Assembly: GCA_016710745.1 (NCBI GenBank)
Contig: JADJVB010000010.1
Span: forward strand, 744,001 to 808,000
Direction: 5' to 3'
DNA length: 64,000 bases
From: Chitinophagaceae bacterium
Lineage (GTDB): Bacteria; Bacteroidota; Bacteroidia; Chitinophagales; Chitinophagaceae
The first letter of the stretch is position 1; the number at the start of each line of letters is the position of its first letter. Positions 1-8,571 of the stretch are shown one piece after another. Position numbers and translations under genes: made by a program. The notes beneath the pieces are model-generated. The model saw only the letters and a program-made list of their open reading frames with translations, was not told the DNA's origin and did not search any database.

Positions 1-806
1 TCGCTAACCACGGCCTGGTAGGCATTTTTAATTATGGCATAGGTTAGTATATTATTTTGGCTGCTGCCGCGGAAATAAATACCTGGCCAGCTTGCAGGTA
101 AGTCCTTATATCCCTCGTCTAAACGATCACCCGTAAAAACAACCCGATCGGCATACGTGCCGTTAACCGTTAAATTTCCATCTACAATAAAAGGTGCGTC
201 GGCGTGCGAATAAATTTTGCAGCCTGGCAGAATGGTTAACGATGCCGTAGTATCGATGCGGATGCTGCCCAGGATAACATAAGGCAGGGTATTGGTCCAT
301 ACCACATTACCCGTGATAACCCGGTTGCGCAGAAAATTGGCATTTTGCCCAAAGGCCTGCAATTGAACAAAGCGGTTATTGCCGTTATAGTTTATCAAAA
401 TACTATCGCTTACAATAAAAGGCAGGTTGGCCGCATTGGGGTTTATGTTTACCGATACAAAAACATAGATGCTGTCGGTGGCTTCAATATCCAGGTCATT
501 AAATTCGTTTACGGCTGCTCCATCTACATTCATTTTATAGGCAGAGCCTGCGCCGCCCATCAATTTGATTTTACTTAACCGAAGCTTTTGGTTGTTTTCA
601 TTGATGATCTTAAAAAATTTGGTTATGGAGCCGGTAGTAGTAAAAACAGTATCGTATTTTAACGTGTCGGTAGTAACATTCAACAGGGCAAATTCACTGC
701 TGATAAACGAATCTTTTTTACAGGAATTTATCAATACAGAACCTGCCATGAGCAATAAGCAAAAAACAAGGCCTGATCTGCGAATACAGAAGTTAAACAT
801 TTTCAT
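1..806 (-). CDS. Partial lipoprotein, probable right-handed beta-helix surface protein
   Basis: Open on the minus strand from an ATG at 806 (second in-frame ATG at 800) with no stop down to base 1, so the C-terminus lies outside the window. Residues 1-30 form a lipoprotein signal: basic start, hydrophobic stretch, then a lipobox ending N-S-C-K-K, which predicts an acylated cell-envelope protein. The rest is rich in beta-strand, Asn, Thr and Gly. Its last visible part has the rhythm of parallel beta-helix (pectate-lyase-like) proteins, for example a G-I-Y-F-R-G-S turn followed by an A-I-I-K-N-A rung. The family assignment is inferred from this pattern only; no enzyme motif is visible. It lies 45 bp upstream of comF on the same strand, with no obvious functional link. 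Confidence 0.72.
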   Translation of the reverse strand, partial: MKMFNFCIRRSGLVFCLLLMAGSVLINSCKKDSFISSEFALLNVTTDTLKYDTVFTTTGSITKFFKIINENNQKLRLSKIKLMGGAGSAYKMNVDGAAVNEFNDLDIEATDSIYVFVSVNINPNAANLPFIVSDSILINYNGNNRFVQLQAFGQNANFLRNRVITGNVVWTNTLPYVILGSIRIDTTASLTILPGCKIYSHADAPFIVDGNLTVNGTYADRVVFTGDRLDEGYKDLPASWPGIYFRGSSQNNILTYAIIKNAYQAVVS

Positions 807-851
807 TTTTCAAATTTATACATTATTACTTACACCCGTATTCGGTTTTGT

Positions 852-1556
852 TTATTTGCCTGTGCAGGCCAGTGTAGCGATGCTCAATTTCGTTTGTGCC
901 GAAGCGAGTATGATGGCACCACAGGCTTCTAACGTGGCGCCGGTGGTTACCACATCGTCAACCAGTAAAACGTGTTTACCTGTTAACTCGTTCGCCCTGG
1001 CCACGCAAAAACTGCTTTTTACGTTCTCCCAGCGTTCAGTTCTTTGTTTTCGGGTTTGTGTTTCGGTGGCCAGCTGCCGAACAACAGCGTTGTTCAATAC
1101 CGGGATATTCATAACCGCTGCAATTCCATGGCAAATAACCGTTGCCTGGTTATAACCACGTTTTCTTTCTTTGTTTGCATACATGGGAAGGGGAATCAAT
1201 GCGTCTATGGTATCAAAGCGCCCGCTGCTGATCATTGTTTTACCCATCATTTCGCCGAGGTAAAAACCGATCGCAGTATCACCTTTGTATTTTAACCGGT
1301 GGATGAGCTGCTGCATCAGGAACCCTTTTGAAAAATAAAACTGACTGTAGGCTGCCTTCAATGGTATCCGCCCCCAAAAATCTTTTTCAACGCGATTGTT
1401 TTTCAATGTAGCAAAATGCGTATGCGGCAAGTCATGAATACAACGCAGGCAGAGCAGGTTATTTTCCTGAAGTAAATCCGACCCGCAACCGGTACAGTTG
1501 TGCGGGTAGAAAAGATGGAGGGTACTTTTATAAATATTTTTGAGTGCGGTAATCAC
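852..1556 (-). CDS. comF: ComF family protein (phosphoribosyltransferase fold)
   Basis: A 234-residue protein of normal length for ComF. An N-terminal four-cysteine zinc-binding element (C21, C24, C36, C39) is followed by a PRTase domain with the PRPP-binding loop L-L-V-D-D-V-V-T-T-G-A-T near residues 196-207. ComF proteins are cytoplasmic and in naturally competent bacteria take part in handling single-stranded DNA during uptake. The start is GTG: an in-frame TAG lies only two codons upstream and no ATG fits. The gene begins 24 bp after the end of radA on the same strand, so the two probably share a transcript, and RadA also acts on recombining single-stranded DNA. Confidence 0.9.
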   Translation of the reverse strand: MITALKNIYKSTLHLFYPHNCTGCGSDLLQENNLLCLRCIHDLPHTHFATLKNNRVEKDFWGRIPLKAAYSQFYFSKGFLMQQLIHRLKYKGDTAIGFYLGEMMGKTMISSGRFDTIDALIPLPMYANKERKRGYNQATVICHGIAAVMNIPVLNNAVVRQLATETQTRKQRTERWENVKSSFCVARANELTGKHVLLVDDVVTTGATLEACGAIILASAQTKLSIATLACTGK

Positions 1557-1580
1557 CGGCTAACGAATTACAGCTACAAG

Positions 1581-2975
1581 TTAAAACAAATATTGGTACA
1601 ATTCTTCAACTTTTCCAAGGGGAACCACTTCAATATTGAAGTTTTGTTTACCTGGCGATTTGCCGCCTGCCTGCCGGGAGCTGAGGTTGTATTTGCTGAC
1701 GATAATTTTTTCGAAACCCAGTTTCTCTGCTTCAGCGATCCGTTGTTCAATGCGGTTAACTGCCCTGATCTCACCGCTTAAACCAATTTCGCCGGCAAAA
1801 CAATAGTGTTGGTTAACAACAGTATCTTCATAACTGCTGAGCAAAGCGGTAACAATGGCAAGGTCGATCGAAGGGTCTTCAACTTTAATACCTCCTGCAA
1901 TATTGATGAACACATCTTTTACGCCGAAATGAAATCCGCCTCTTTTTTCGAGCACGGCCAGTAGTAATTGCAGGCGCCTTAAATCGAAACCGCTCACGGT
2001 ACGTTGCGGGGTGCCGTAAACACTTTGGGTTACCAGTGCCTGTCCTTCAATCAACAAGGGTCGCAACCCTTCCATAGTGGCAGCAATGGCAATGCCGCTG
2101 AGCTGTTCTTCTTTTTGTGTGATCAGTAATTCGGATGGATTGTTTACGGCACGCATGCCCGTGCCCAGCATTTCATAAATACCCAACTCGGCCGTGGAGC
2201 CAAAACGATTTTTAAGTGTGCGTAAAATACGATAGGTATAATGACTGTCACCTTCAAACTGTAAAACGGTATCCACCATATGTTCCAGGATCTTTGGCCC
2301 GGCAATGGTTCCGTCTTTAGTAATATGACCAATTAAAAAAACCGGGGTATTTGATTCCTTGGCATAACGCTGCAGTTCGGCTGCTGATTCCCTGATCTGG
2401 CTAACACTACCAGCCCCGCTTTCTACAAAGGGCGATTGCAGGGTTTGAATCGAATCTACAATGACCAGCTGCGGTTTCAGTTTTTTTATTTCCTGAAAAA
2501 TAGTTTGGGTATTCGTTTCAGTAAGTATATAAAAATTGTCGCTGCTGATACCCAGGCGGTCGGCCCGCATTTTAATTTGCTGTTCGCTTTCTTCGCCGCT
2601 GATGTATAGCGTAACCACATCTTTAAGTTGTAAACCAATTTGCAAAAACAACGTTGATTTGCCAATGCCGGGTTCGCCGGCTACTAAAACAATACTGCCC
2701 AATACAATACCGCCCCCAAGAACCCGGTTTAATTCGGCGTCGGTTGTGAGTATTCTTTTTTCTTCGGCGCTGCTTACCTCATTTATCGAAATGGTTTTTT
2801 GTTTTCCCAATCCTGCAAAATCCCGCCAATCATCTTTTTCCTTTTTATCAGATCCTTTCACAATGATTTCTTCAACAAACGTATTCCAATTATTGCAGCC
2901 GGGGCACTTACCTAACCACTTGGCACTTTCGTGACCACAATGCTGACAAAAAAATGCGGATCTGGTTTTACTCAT
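1581..2975 (-). CDS. radA: DNA repair protein RadA
   Basis: A 464-residue protein with the full RadA plan. The C4 zinc finger is at C10, C13, C24 and C27. A RecA-like ATPase domain carries Walker A G-E-P-G-I-G-K-S-T near residue 100 and the RadA-specific K-N-R-F-G motif near residue 255. A C-terminal Lon-like domain follows, without a protease site. RadA is a DnaB-like helicase that drives branch migration and extends recombination intermediates. The ATG start gives the conserved N-terminus. It is the first gene of a likely radA-comF unit; upstream sequence holds a T-A-C-T-T-T-C-G box close to the Bacteroidota -7 element. Confidence 0.97.
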   Translation of the reverse strand: MSKTRSAFFCQHCGHESAKWLGKCPGCNNWNTFVEEIIVKGSDKKEKDDWRDFAGLGKQKTISINEVSSAEEKRILTTDAELNRVLGGGIVLGSIVLVAGEPGIGKSTLFLQIGLQLKDVVTLYISGEESEQQIKMRADRLGISSDNFYILTETNTQTIFQEIKKLKPQLVIVDSIQTLQSPFVESGAGSVSQIRESAAELQRYAKESNTPVFLIGHITKDGTIAGPKILEHMVDTVLQFEGDSHYTYRILRTLKNRFGSTAELGIYEMLGTGMRAVNNPSELLITQKEEQLSGIAIAATMEGLRPLLIEGQALVTQSVYGTPQRTVSGFDLRRLQLLLAVLEKRGGFHFGVKDVFINIAGGIKVEDPSIDLAIVTALLSSYEDTVVNQHYCFAGEIGLSGEIRAVNRIEQRIAEAEKLGFEKIIVSKYNLSSRQAGGKSPGKQNFNIEVVPLGKVEELYQYLF

Positions 2976-3167
2976 TTGGTTTTAAAATTTATCAACTACG
3001 AAAGTATTGTAGAATTTTTTCTTTGACTAAAAACAAATTGAAATAGAAAGGGCAGGGAGAGATTTCATCAGGAAAAGATTTTACGAAACGGGGTTTTGGT
3101 ACCCGGGTTTCCTCTTCGTTATGGGTTTCGCAAAGGAGCGTACGATAGCACTTTGGGAGTGACCAAA

Positions 3168-3206
3168 AAGTAAAAGGGTCAACATTTCTGCTGACCCTTT
3201 GTACTT
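3168..3206. terminator. Strong stem-loop in the radA/receptor intergenic region
   Basis: AAAGGGTCA (3173-3181) pairs exactly with TGACCCTTT (3192-3200) around a 10-nt loop. AAGTA/TACTT extends the stem across a single bulged G at 3201. It lies between divergently transcribed genes, so it ends neither of them in an obvious way. It may be a relic terminator or an RNA structure in one of the 5' regions. The remaining bases of 2976-3422 show no coding sequence. Confidence 0.45.
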
Positions 3207-3422
3207 ACTAACCCATTAAATTCTATTGCTAAATTACAATTTCAGCCCACATAAAAAAATAAATTTTCGGGGATGTGAATAAGTTCATAGGGCCTTTTAC
3301 GCCAGGATCAGCTACCCTGAGTTTATAACTAACTTAAAGATAATCAATTAGATACGAGCTAAATGGGGAGCTAATTTATTGTAAATATGCCACTAAAATC
3401 TAAAAATAAATTTGAAAAAATA

Positions 3423-3454
3423 TTTGGTTTATAAAATAAACTACTTTACGTTTG
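3423..3454 (+). promoter_or_regulatory. Bacteroidota-type promoter of the receptor gene
   Basis: TTTG at 3423-3426 and TACGTTTG at 3447-3454 are separated by 20 bp. This matches the TTTG / TAnnTTTG pattern read by the Bacteroidota primary sigma factor. The ATG at 3471 would then follow a leader of only about 10 nt. Confidence 0.6.
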
Positions 3455-3470
3455 TTAAAAATTTAGAAGA

Positions 3471-5729
3471 ATGAAAAGGGTATTTGCTTTATTAGTCATG
3501 TTGCCGGCATTAACCGTTCAAGCCCAGGTTAAGGTAGCCGGTAATATAACCGATGGCAGGGGAAAATCAGTTGCGGGCGTAAGTATAACTTTGAAGAACA
3601 CCTACGATGGGAGCACCAGTGATTCGTTGGGGAATTTTTCATTTTCTACCAGTGAAAAAGGGAAACATATATTAGAAACATCTATTATTGGTTTCAGGCC
3701 TCTTGAACAGGAACTGGAAATTGGGACCTCGGATATTAGATTAAATATAGCTATGAAGGAGCTGATTACCGAATTAAAGGCTGTTGTAATATCTGCAGGT
3801 TCTTTTGTTGCCAGCGACAAAAGCAAAGGAGCCGTTTTATCGGCTTTGGATATTGTTACCACGCCAAGTGCCAACGGCGATGTGACCAGCGCTTTTAAAT
3901 CACTGCCCGGCACCCAGCAAGTAGGAGAGAGCGAGGGGCTTTTTGTACGAGGTGGATCCGCTACAGAGAGTAAGATCTATATGGATGGCAACCTGGTCAA
4001 TAATTTTTTCTACAGCAGCACACCGGGCATTGCCACCCGGGGCCGATTCAATCCTTTTTTGTTTAAGGGTACTGTTTTTAGCTCGGGTGGATATTCGGCA
4101 TTATACGGACAGGCGCTTTCCTCGGCATTGATCCTGGAAACCATTGATCTGCCTGAAAGAACCCAGGCTGATCTGGGTGTATCGGTAATCGGTATTGGTG
4201 GCGGTATTCAAAAATTGTCGAAGGATAAAAAATCTTCCTGGGGTATATCGTATAATTATGCCAATCTCTGGCTCGGTTTCGCCATCAATAAACAGAAACA
4301 GGATTTTTATCAAATACCGGTTTATCACCAGGGAGATGCTAATCTCAGGTTCAGAACCAAATCCGGAGGCATGATCAAATATTATGGTTATATAAGTACC
4401 AATAAAGTGGGCTTCAGGGATGCCGATATTGATTCGGTGGTATTAAAAAATGCTTTTGCCCTTGAAAATCTGAATACCTATCAAAATATTAACTGGCGTG
4501 AAAATCTTGGATCGGCCTGGAAAATGACCACCGGTGTGAGCTACAGTACCAACAAAGATGATATTACCAATGAATTGCAGGATGCCAATAATCAAAAACA
4601 AACCATTACCAATCCCTCTTTTTATGCGTTTAAAAATTTTAAACTAAAGAATAAGGCACAATATGCGCAGGCCAGGTTTGTGTTGGAGAAAAAACTAGGC
4701 GGGCTAAATGCCATCCGGTTTGGATCGGATTATTTTTACAGCGAAGAAAAATCAACATACACATTATATGATGGATCCCAGTTCAGCGAATCGGTAACCG
4801 ATAACATGAACTCGGTTTTTGCCGAAACGGATGTTTTTATTACCAATAACCTGGCTGCAAAGATTGGCGGCCGGTTGGAACATTCGCAGCTGTTGGCCAA
4901 ATGGAATATAGCGCCCCGGGTTTCAGTGGCTTATAAATTCCGGGATAACAGCCAGGCATCCTTTGCCTATGGTTTGTTTTACCAGAATCCCGAACGAAAG
5001 TATTTACCCTCGGTTGCCGGTTTGGATTTTTCGAGGGCAGCACATTATATACTCCAATATCAAAAAATGAACAATGGCCGTATCCTCCGGGTGGAAGCTT
5101 TTTATAAAAAATACACCGACCTGTATAAAACAGCATCTTCTGTAACAGGAAGGGAAGTAGCCACTAATAATAACGGTTTTGGGCACGCGCAGGGACTGGA
5201 ATTATTTTTCAGGGATAAAAAAACATTCAAGGATGTAGACTATTGGATATCCTACTCATACCTCGATACGAAAAGAGATTTTCTGAATTACCCCCAGGCC
5301 ATTACCCCGTCTTTTGCAGCCAATCATACCGCTGCACTGGTGGTGAAGAAATTTATAACGTCATGGAAAACGCAGTTTAACCTCAGCTATAATTTTGCCA
5401 CCGGCAGGCCCTATTACCATTTTGCCTATGATAACGCACAGGGTAAATACGTAATTGGCGATGCCGGCAAAACCATCAACTATAACAGTATGAGTTTTAG
5501 TGTGAATTATTTACCCGGCATTGGAAAAAAGAATCCAAAGGCATTTGTGGTTTGGGTATTGGGTATTAATAATGTTTTGGGGCAGGACCAGGTTTTCAGT
5601 TACAATTATAATAATGCCGGAACCAGGAAGGAGGCTGTTACGCCGCCGTCTAAACGATTTATATTCATTGGCTGTTTTATGAGTTTCGGCATCGACAGGA
5701 CACAGGATGCGATAAATAACAATCTGTAG
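3471..5729 (+). CDS. TonB-dependent receptor-like outer-membrane protein with CarboxypepD-like N-domain
   Basis: A 752-residue protein. A signal peptide (about residues 1-19, ending A-Q-A-Q) leads into a carboxypeptidase-regulatory-like beta sandwich (about 20-100) that includes a D-S-L-G-N-F-S-F strand. A plug domain (about 110-230) has the typical V-R-G-G-S and Y-M-D-G sites, and a long beta-barrel follows. Such receptors take up large nutrients or metal chelates across the outer membrane. There is no SusD-like partner next to it, so the substrate cannot be inferred. At 752 residues it is shorter than SusC proteins and nearer to the metallophore-receptor group. The stop codon abuts a palindromic repeat. 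Confidence 0.88.
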   Translation: MKRVFALLVMLPALTVQAQVKVAGNITDGRGKSVAGVSITLKNTYDGSTSDSLGNFSFSTSEKGKHILETSIIGFRPLEQELEIGTSDIRLNIAMKELITELKAVVISAGSFVASDKSKGAVLSALDIVTTPSANGDVTSAFKSLPGTQQVGESEGLFVRGGSATESKIYMDGNLVNNFFYSSTPGIATRGRFNPFLFKGTVFSSGGYSALYGQALSSALILETIDLPERTQADLGVSVIGIGGGIQKLSKDKKSSWGISYNYANLWLGFAINKQKQDFYQIPVYHQGDANLRFRTKSGGMIKYYGYISTNKVGFRDADIDSVVLKNAFALENLNTYQNINWRENLGSAWKMTTGVSYSTNKDDITNELQDANNQKQTITNPSFYAFKNFKLKNKAQYAQARFVLEKKLGGLNAIRFGSDYFYSEEKSTYTLYDGSQFSESVTDNMNSVFAETDVFITNNLAAKIGGRLEHSQLLAKWNIAPRVSVAYKFRDNSQASFAYGLFYQNPERKYLPSVAGLDFSRAAHYILQYQKMNNGRILRVEAFYKKYTDLYKTASSVTGREVATNNNGFGHAQGLELFFRDKKTFKDVDYWISYSYLDTKRDFLNYPQAITPSFAANHTAALVVKKFITSWKTQFNLSYNFATGRPYYHFAYDNAQGKYVIGDAGKTINYNSMSFSVNYLPGIGKKNPKAFVVWVLGINNVLGQDQVFSYNYNNAGTRKEAVTPPSKRFIFIGCFMSFGIDRTQDAINNNL

Positions 5730-5764
5730 CCCCCTCAATCCCCCAAGGGGGAAGCCGGGGTGCC
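5730..5764. repeat. GC-rich palindromic repeat, copy 1
   Basis: Contains TCCCCC-AA-GGGGGA and then a G-rich arm, and begins at the base after the receptor stop codon. It has the same design and orientation as the copy at 47447-47493 inside icmF. With the inverted copy at 5836-5867 it brackets about 70 bp that hold no gene. Confidence 0.6.
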
Positions 5765-5835
5765 TTAATTATCTATGTTCTTTTTAATAAATAAAATTGA
5801 TCACCGCTGAATTCTCTTACTTGATCTTCTCTATT

Positions 5836-5867
5836 CCGTCCCCTTTTGGGGGAGATAAGAGGGACGG
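5836..5867. repeat. GC-rich palindromic repeat, copy 2 (inverted)
   Basis: TCCCC-TTTTG-GGGGA core, with CCGTCC and GGACGG at its ends. It is oriented like the 48006-48052 copy in icmF and inverted relative to copy 1. It lies just upstream of the 2TM protein start at 5893. Confidence 0.55.
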
Positions 5868-5892
5868 TTGGAATGAGGCCAAACTTAAAACT

Positions 5893-6288
5893 ATGTCAGA
5901 TTACAAACCAGCTCCCGAAGGTAAAGACCCCGCCCTGTGGGAGATCGCACAAAAACGGGCATCCTTTAAAACACACGCATTAACCTACCTGATCATGAAT
6001 TGTTTTTTTTGGGCAGTGTGGTTCTTTTCGAGCAGCCGCCACGAAATGGGTTTCGAACGTTACGGTTGGGGTCATTTTCCCTGGCCGGTATGGCCGATGA
6101 TCGGATGGGGAATCGGACTGGCCTTTCATTTTGCCGGCGCTTACCTATTTCCAAAAACCAATTCGGTAGAACGTGAGTACGAAAAATTAAAAAATCAAAA
6201 AATAAATAACATTTATCATCGCCAATATCTTCCGGTGCCTCTCCTTTGTAGAGAGGTTGGGGTGAGGTTAAAAAAACAGAAACAATGA
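5893..6288 (+). CDS. 2TM domain-containing membrane protein
   Basis: A 131-residue protein. An upstream in-frame extension to 5797 is translated repeat sequence, so the ATG at 5893 is preferred. Two hydrophobic segments (about residues 32-50 and 68-88) are separated by a loop rich in W, P, H and G, the plan of the Bacteroidota 2TM family, whose members are often found near LytTR regulators. Their function is unknown. The protein would normally end near E-Y-E-K-L-K-N-Q-K. Here about 28 further residues come largely from a palindromic repeat (6231-6267). The stop overlaps the next ATG by four bases, so translation of the two genes is probably coupled. Confidence 0.75.
   Translation: MSDYKPAPEGKDPALWEIAQKRASFKTHALTYLIMNCFFWAVWFFSSSRHEMGFERYGWGHFPWPVWPMIGWGIGLAFHFAGAYLFPKTNSVEREYEKLKNQKINNIYHRQYLPVPLLCREVGVRLKKQKQ
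6231..6267. repeat. Palindromic repeat, copy 3, translated as the tail of the 2TM protein
   Basis: CCTCTC and GAGAGG pair around a 7-nt loop, followed by the G-rich arm TTGGGGTGAGG. It has the same orientation as copy 2 and the right-hand copy in icmF. It is read in frame as the C-terminus of the 2TM protein. Confidence 0.55.
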
Positions 6289-6926
6289 AAAAATTATTTC
6301 TTATGGTGGCTATTGCTTCATTTACAACAGCCGCTTTTGCACAGAGTGAAAAATATATGGCAGCTATGAAGAGCAATATTAATGCTATTGATACCAGTTT
6401 TAAAAACCCGCAAAACCTGTTAACCCTGGCTAACCAATTTGAGCGCATCGGCAATGCAGAAAAAACCCAATGGTTACCGTTTTATTATGCTGCACTTTGC
6501 CAGGTAAATTATACTTATATGGAGCAGGATAAATCAAAAATTGATGGCATCGCCGATAAGGCAACCGAACTGATCGACAAAGCTGATGCATTGCAGCCCA
6601 AAAACTCGGAGATCAGTTGTATTAAAAGCATGATCGCCAGCGCTCATATGATGGTTGATCCAATGACCCGCTTTATGGAATACGGAATGGAAAGCCAGAC
6701 GTTCATTGATGATGCCATGCAACAGGACCCGACCAACCCCAGGCCTGAATATTTAAAAGGACAGGGATTAAAATATACACCTGAGCAATTTGGCGGCGGA
6801 TGCGGAACGGCCAAGCCGGTTCTACAATCTTCGTTGGATAAATACGGTGTGTTTAAACCCGCCAGTGAATTACATCCCAACTGGGGCAGGGAAAGAACGG
6901 AGATGTTGATCGGCGAATGTAAATAA
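6285..6926 (+). CDS. Exported protein of unknown function, helical repeat-like
   Basis: A 213-residue protein with a clear signal peptide (cleavage after A-F-A-Q, about residue 20). The mature part is helical, with a TPR-like spacing of aromatic and small residues (Y-Y-A-A-L-C, A-L-Q-P-K-N, D-P-T-N-P-R). It ends with a region containing G-G-G-C-G. Five cysteines are spread through the sequence. I do not recognise a named family. The four-base overlap with the 2TM gene suggests co-expression and a shared envelope context. Confidence 0.7.
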   Translation: MKKLFLMVAIASFTTAAFAQSEKYMAAMKSNINAIDTSFKNPQNLLTLANQFERIGNAEKTQWLPFYYAALCQVNYTYMEQDKSKIDGIADKATELIDKADALQPKNSEISCIKSMIASAHMMVDPMTRFMEYGMESQTFIDDAMQQDPTNPRPEYLKGQGLKYTPEQFGGGCGTAKPVLQSSLDKYGVFKPASELHPNWGRERTEMLIGECK

Positions 6927-6978
6927 CTGTTTTTATTTGAGATACCGGTACCGGTGACATACAAAAAGACATAAACTA

Positions 6979-7575
6979 ATGAATATGCAAGACGAAAAAT
7001 TTTCACCGAAAGACAGTCTGCAGTTGATCGATAACATGATCAACCAGGCAAAAAACCGGTTCAGCGAAAACGGATTTTTATACCTGATGTGGGGCTGGTT
7101 GGTTCTTTTCTGTTCAATTGCTCATTTTATTCTGTTAAAACTGAACCTGATCAAACATCCCGAAATAATATGGGTCAGTTGCTGGTTGGCAGCTATTTTT
7201 CAAGTTGTTTATTTGAGCAGGCGGAAAAAAAAAGGGAATGTAAAAACATACAGCGAAAACATCATCAATTTTGTGTGGGTGAACTTTGGTGTATGTATGT
7301 TGATCATCTCCATCATTGTAGCCAAATCCAATAATTGGGAAATCATCAATTCATTGGTATTATTACTTTATGGAACACCTACATTTTTATCGGGTATAGC
7401 GATGCAGTTTAAGCCGCTGGTGATCGGCGGCATTATTTGCTGGTGCCTTGCTATCCTGTCGGTTTTTATCGCTCCCATGTACATTTTATTGCTGTTGTCG
7501 GCTGCTGTTATCAGCGCCTGGATCATTCCGGGATATATACTTCGCAAGAAATATAATCAACAAAATAAATCGTAA
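6979..7575 (+). CDS. Integral membrane protein, first of a tandem paralogue pair
   Basis: A 198-residue protein. A cytoplasmic N-terminal helix of about 35 residues (S-L-Q-L-I-D-N-M-I-N-Q-A-K) is followed by about five membrane segments and a basic tail. The next gene encodes a protein of exactly the same length with the same N-terminal pattern (E-S-L-E-I-I-H-Q-M-I-G-Q-A-K) and a matching W-G-W / W-G-S turn, so the two arose by tandem duplication. No enzyme motif is visible. It lies upstream of a winged-helix regulator and an ABC exporter, so a role in a membrane or stress response operon is possible but not shown. Confidence 0.75.
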   Translation: MNMQDEKFSPKDSLQLIDNMINQAKNRFSENGFLYLMWGWLVLFCSIAHFILLKLNLIKHPEIIWVSCWLAAIFQVVYLSRRKKKGNVKTYSENIINFVWVNFGVCMLIISIIVAKSNNWEIINSLVLLLYGTPTFLSGIAMQFKPLVIGGIICWCLAILSVFIAPMYILLLLSAAVISAWIIPGYILRKKYNQQNKS

Positions 7576-7591
7576 AGAAAAATCAAGCAGC

Positions 7592-8188
7592 ATGCAACAC
7601 GAACAACAACTATCCAAAGAAGAAAGTCTGGAGATCATCCACCAGATGATCGGCCAGGCTAAAACCAATATTACCGATAACGGCCTGAGTTGGCTGTTAT
7701 GGGGCAGTTTACTGTTTTTAACTTCCTTATCCACCTATATTTTTATAGATATTGGTTCGGATAATATCTATTTGGGTTGGAATATATTCGGACTCATCTC
7801 GATTCTTTTATTGGCGTACGACATATTCAAGCCAAAGAAAAAATTGGTAAAAACCTATATCGATGATGTACTTAAATGGGTTGATATCGGTTTTATGATC
7901 TGCCTTTTCACCGTTATTCTATCTATTAATATTTCGGTAAGCCCCAATGTTGGCTTCGGTTTTTTCCTGATGATCTTTGCTTTTCTGATGATCGTTAAAG
8001 GAGGCGCCATAAAGTCGTGGGCATTAAAGGCCGGAGCGTTGATCAACTGGGCAGGCGCAATAGGTATATTCTTTTGTACCGTTTTTAAATACGATATGTT
8101 GATCATGGCAGCCACTATATTAACCGGCTATATTCTGCCCGGATTGGTTTTATGGTTGCAACATAAAAAAAGTAAAAAGACACTGTAG
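7592..8188 (+). CDS. Integral membrane protein, second of a tandem paralogue pair
   Basis: A 198-residue protein from the ATG at 7592. The frame stays open further upstream to 7448, but that part overlaps the preceding paralogue and lacks the conserved N-terminus. It has about five to six transmembrane segments after a helical cytoplasmic N-terminus. It starts 16 bp after the first paralogue and ends 14 bp before the regulator gene, consistent with one operon. Function is unknown. The pair may form a hetero-oligomer, which is an inference from length and arrangement only. Confidence 0.75.
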   Translation: MQHEQQLSKEESLEIIHQMIGQAKTNITDNGLSWLLWGSLLFLTSLSTYIFIDIGSDNIYLGWNIFGLISILLLAYDIFKPKKKLVKTYIDDVLKWVDIGFMICLFTVILSINISVSPNVGFGFFLMIFAFLMIVKGGAIKSWALKAGALINWAGAIGIFFCTVFKYDMLIMAATILTGYILPGLVLWLQHKKSKKTL

Positions 8189-8202
8189 AAAAAAATTGGT
8201 AC

Positions 8203-8499
8203 ATGGAATTTAAAGAACTCGACCCCATATTACATTCACAACTCAGGCTTGCCGTAATAAGCCTGCTCATCAGTGTGCGCGAGGCGGAGTTCACTTTTTT
8301 AAAGGAGAAAACCAATTCTACGGCCGGTAACCTGAGCGTGCAGATCAACAAACTGAAAGACGCCGGTTATTTGGATGTAACCAAACAATTCAGTAATAAT
8401 TATCCGCAAACGATCTGTAAAATCACCAAAAAGGGTATTGAGGCTTTCGAATCCTATGTGAACGCCCTTCAATCCTACATGAAGCCAGGCGCTGAATAA
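8203..8499 (+). CDS. Winged-helix transcriptional regulator (HTH_34/MarR-like)
   Basis: A 98-residue single-domain protein. It opens with the D-P-I-L-H-S-Q-L-R-L-A pattern of the small winged-helix family. The recognition helix region carries T-A-G-N-L-S-V-Q-I-N-K-L, and the wing has I-T-K-K-G-I-E-A-F. These proteins usually sit in operons with the membrane proteins they control and bind DNA as dimers. It lies between the tandem membrane proteins and an ABC transporter, so it may regulate either. The ligand, if any, is unknown. Confidence 0.85.
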   Translation: MEFKELDPILHSQLRLAVISLLISVREAEFTFLKEKTNSTAGNLSVQINKLKDAGYLDVTKQFSNNYPQTICKITKKGIEAFESYVNALQSYMKPGAE

Positions 8500-8548
8500 T
8501 TTAGCATCTATTTTGGTTTTTGTAAACTTTTTGTATAGGTATCCGTTT

Positions 8549-8556
8549 TACCTTTG
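8549..8556 (+). promoter_or_regulatory. Candidate -7 element for the ABC transporter genes
   Basis: TACCTTTG matches TAnnTTTG exactly, 16 bp upstream of the ATG at 8572. The best TTTG upstream (8530-8533) is only 15 bp away, so the -33 element is not ideal. The leader would be very short. Confidence 0.4.
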
Positions 8557-8571
8557 GTAATATCGATACAC

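Noticed and set aside
565..1155. A 196-residue plus-strand open frame overlapping comF
   Set aside because: It is a shadow of the minus-strand lipoprotein and comF genes, crosses both, and has no recognisable protein pattern.
8554..8571. TTG start giving six extra residues on the ABC ATPase
   Set aside because: The TTG lies inside the promoter -7 box, and the ATG at 8572 gives the usual N-terminus of the family.
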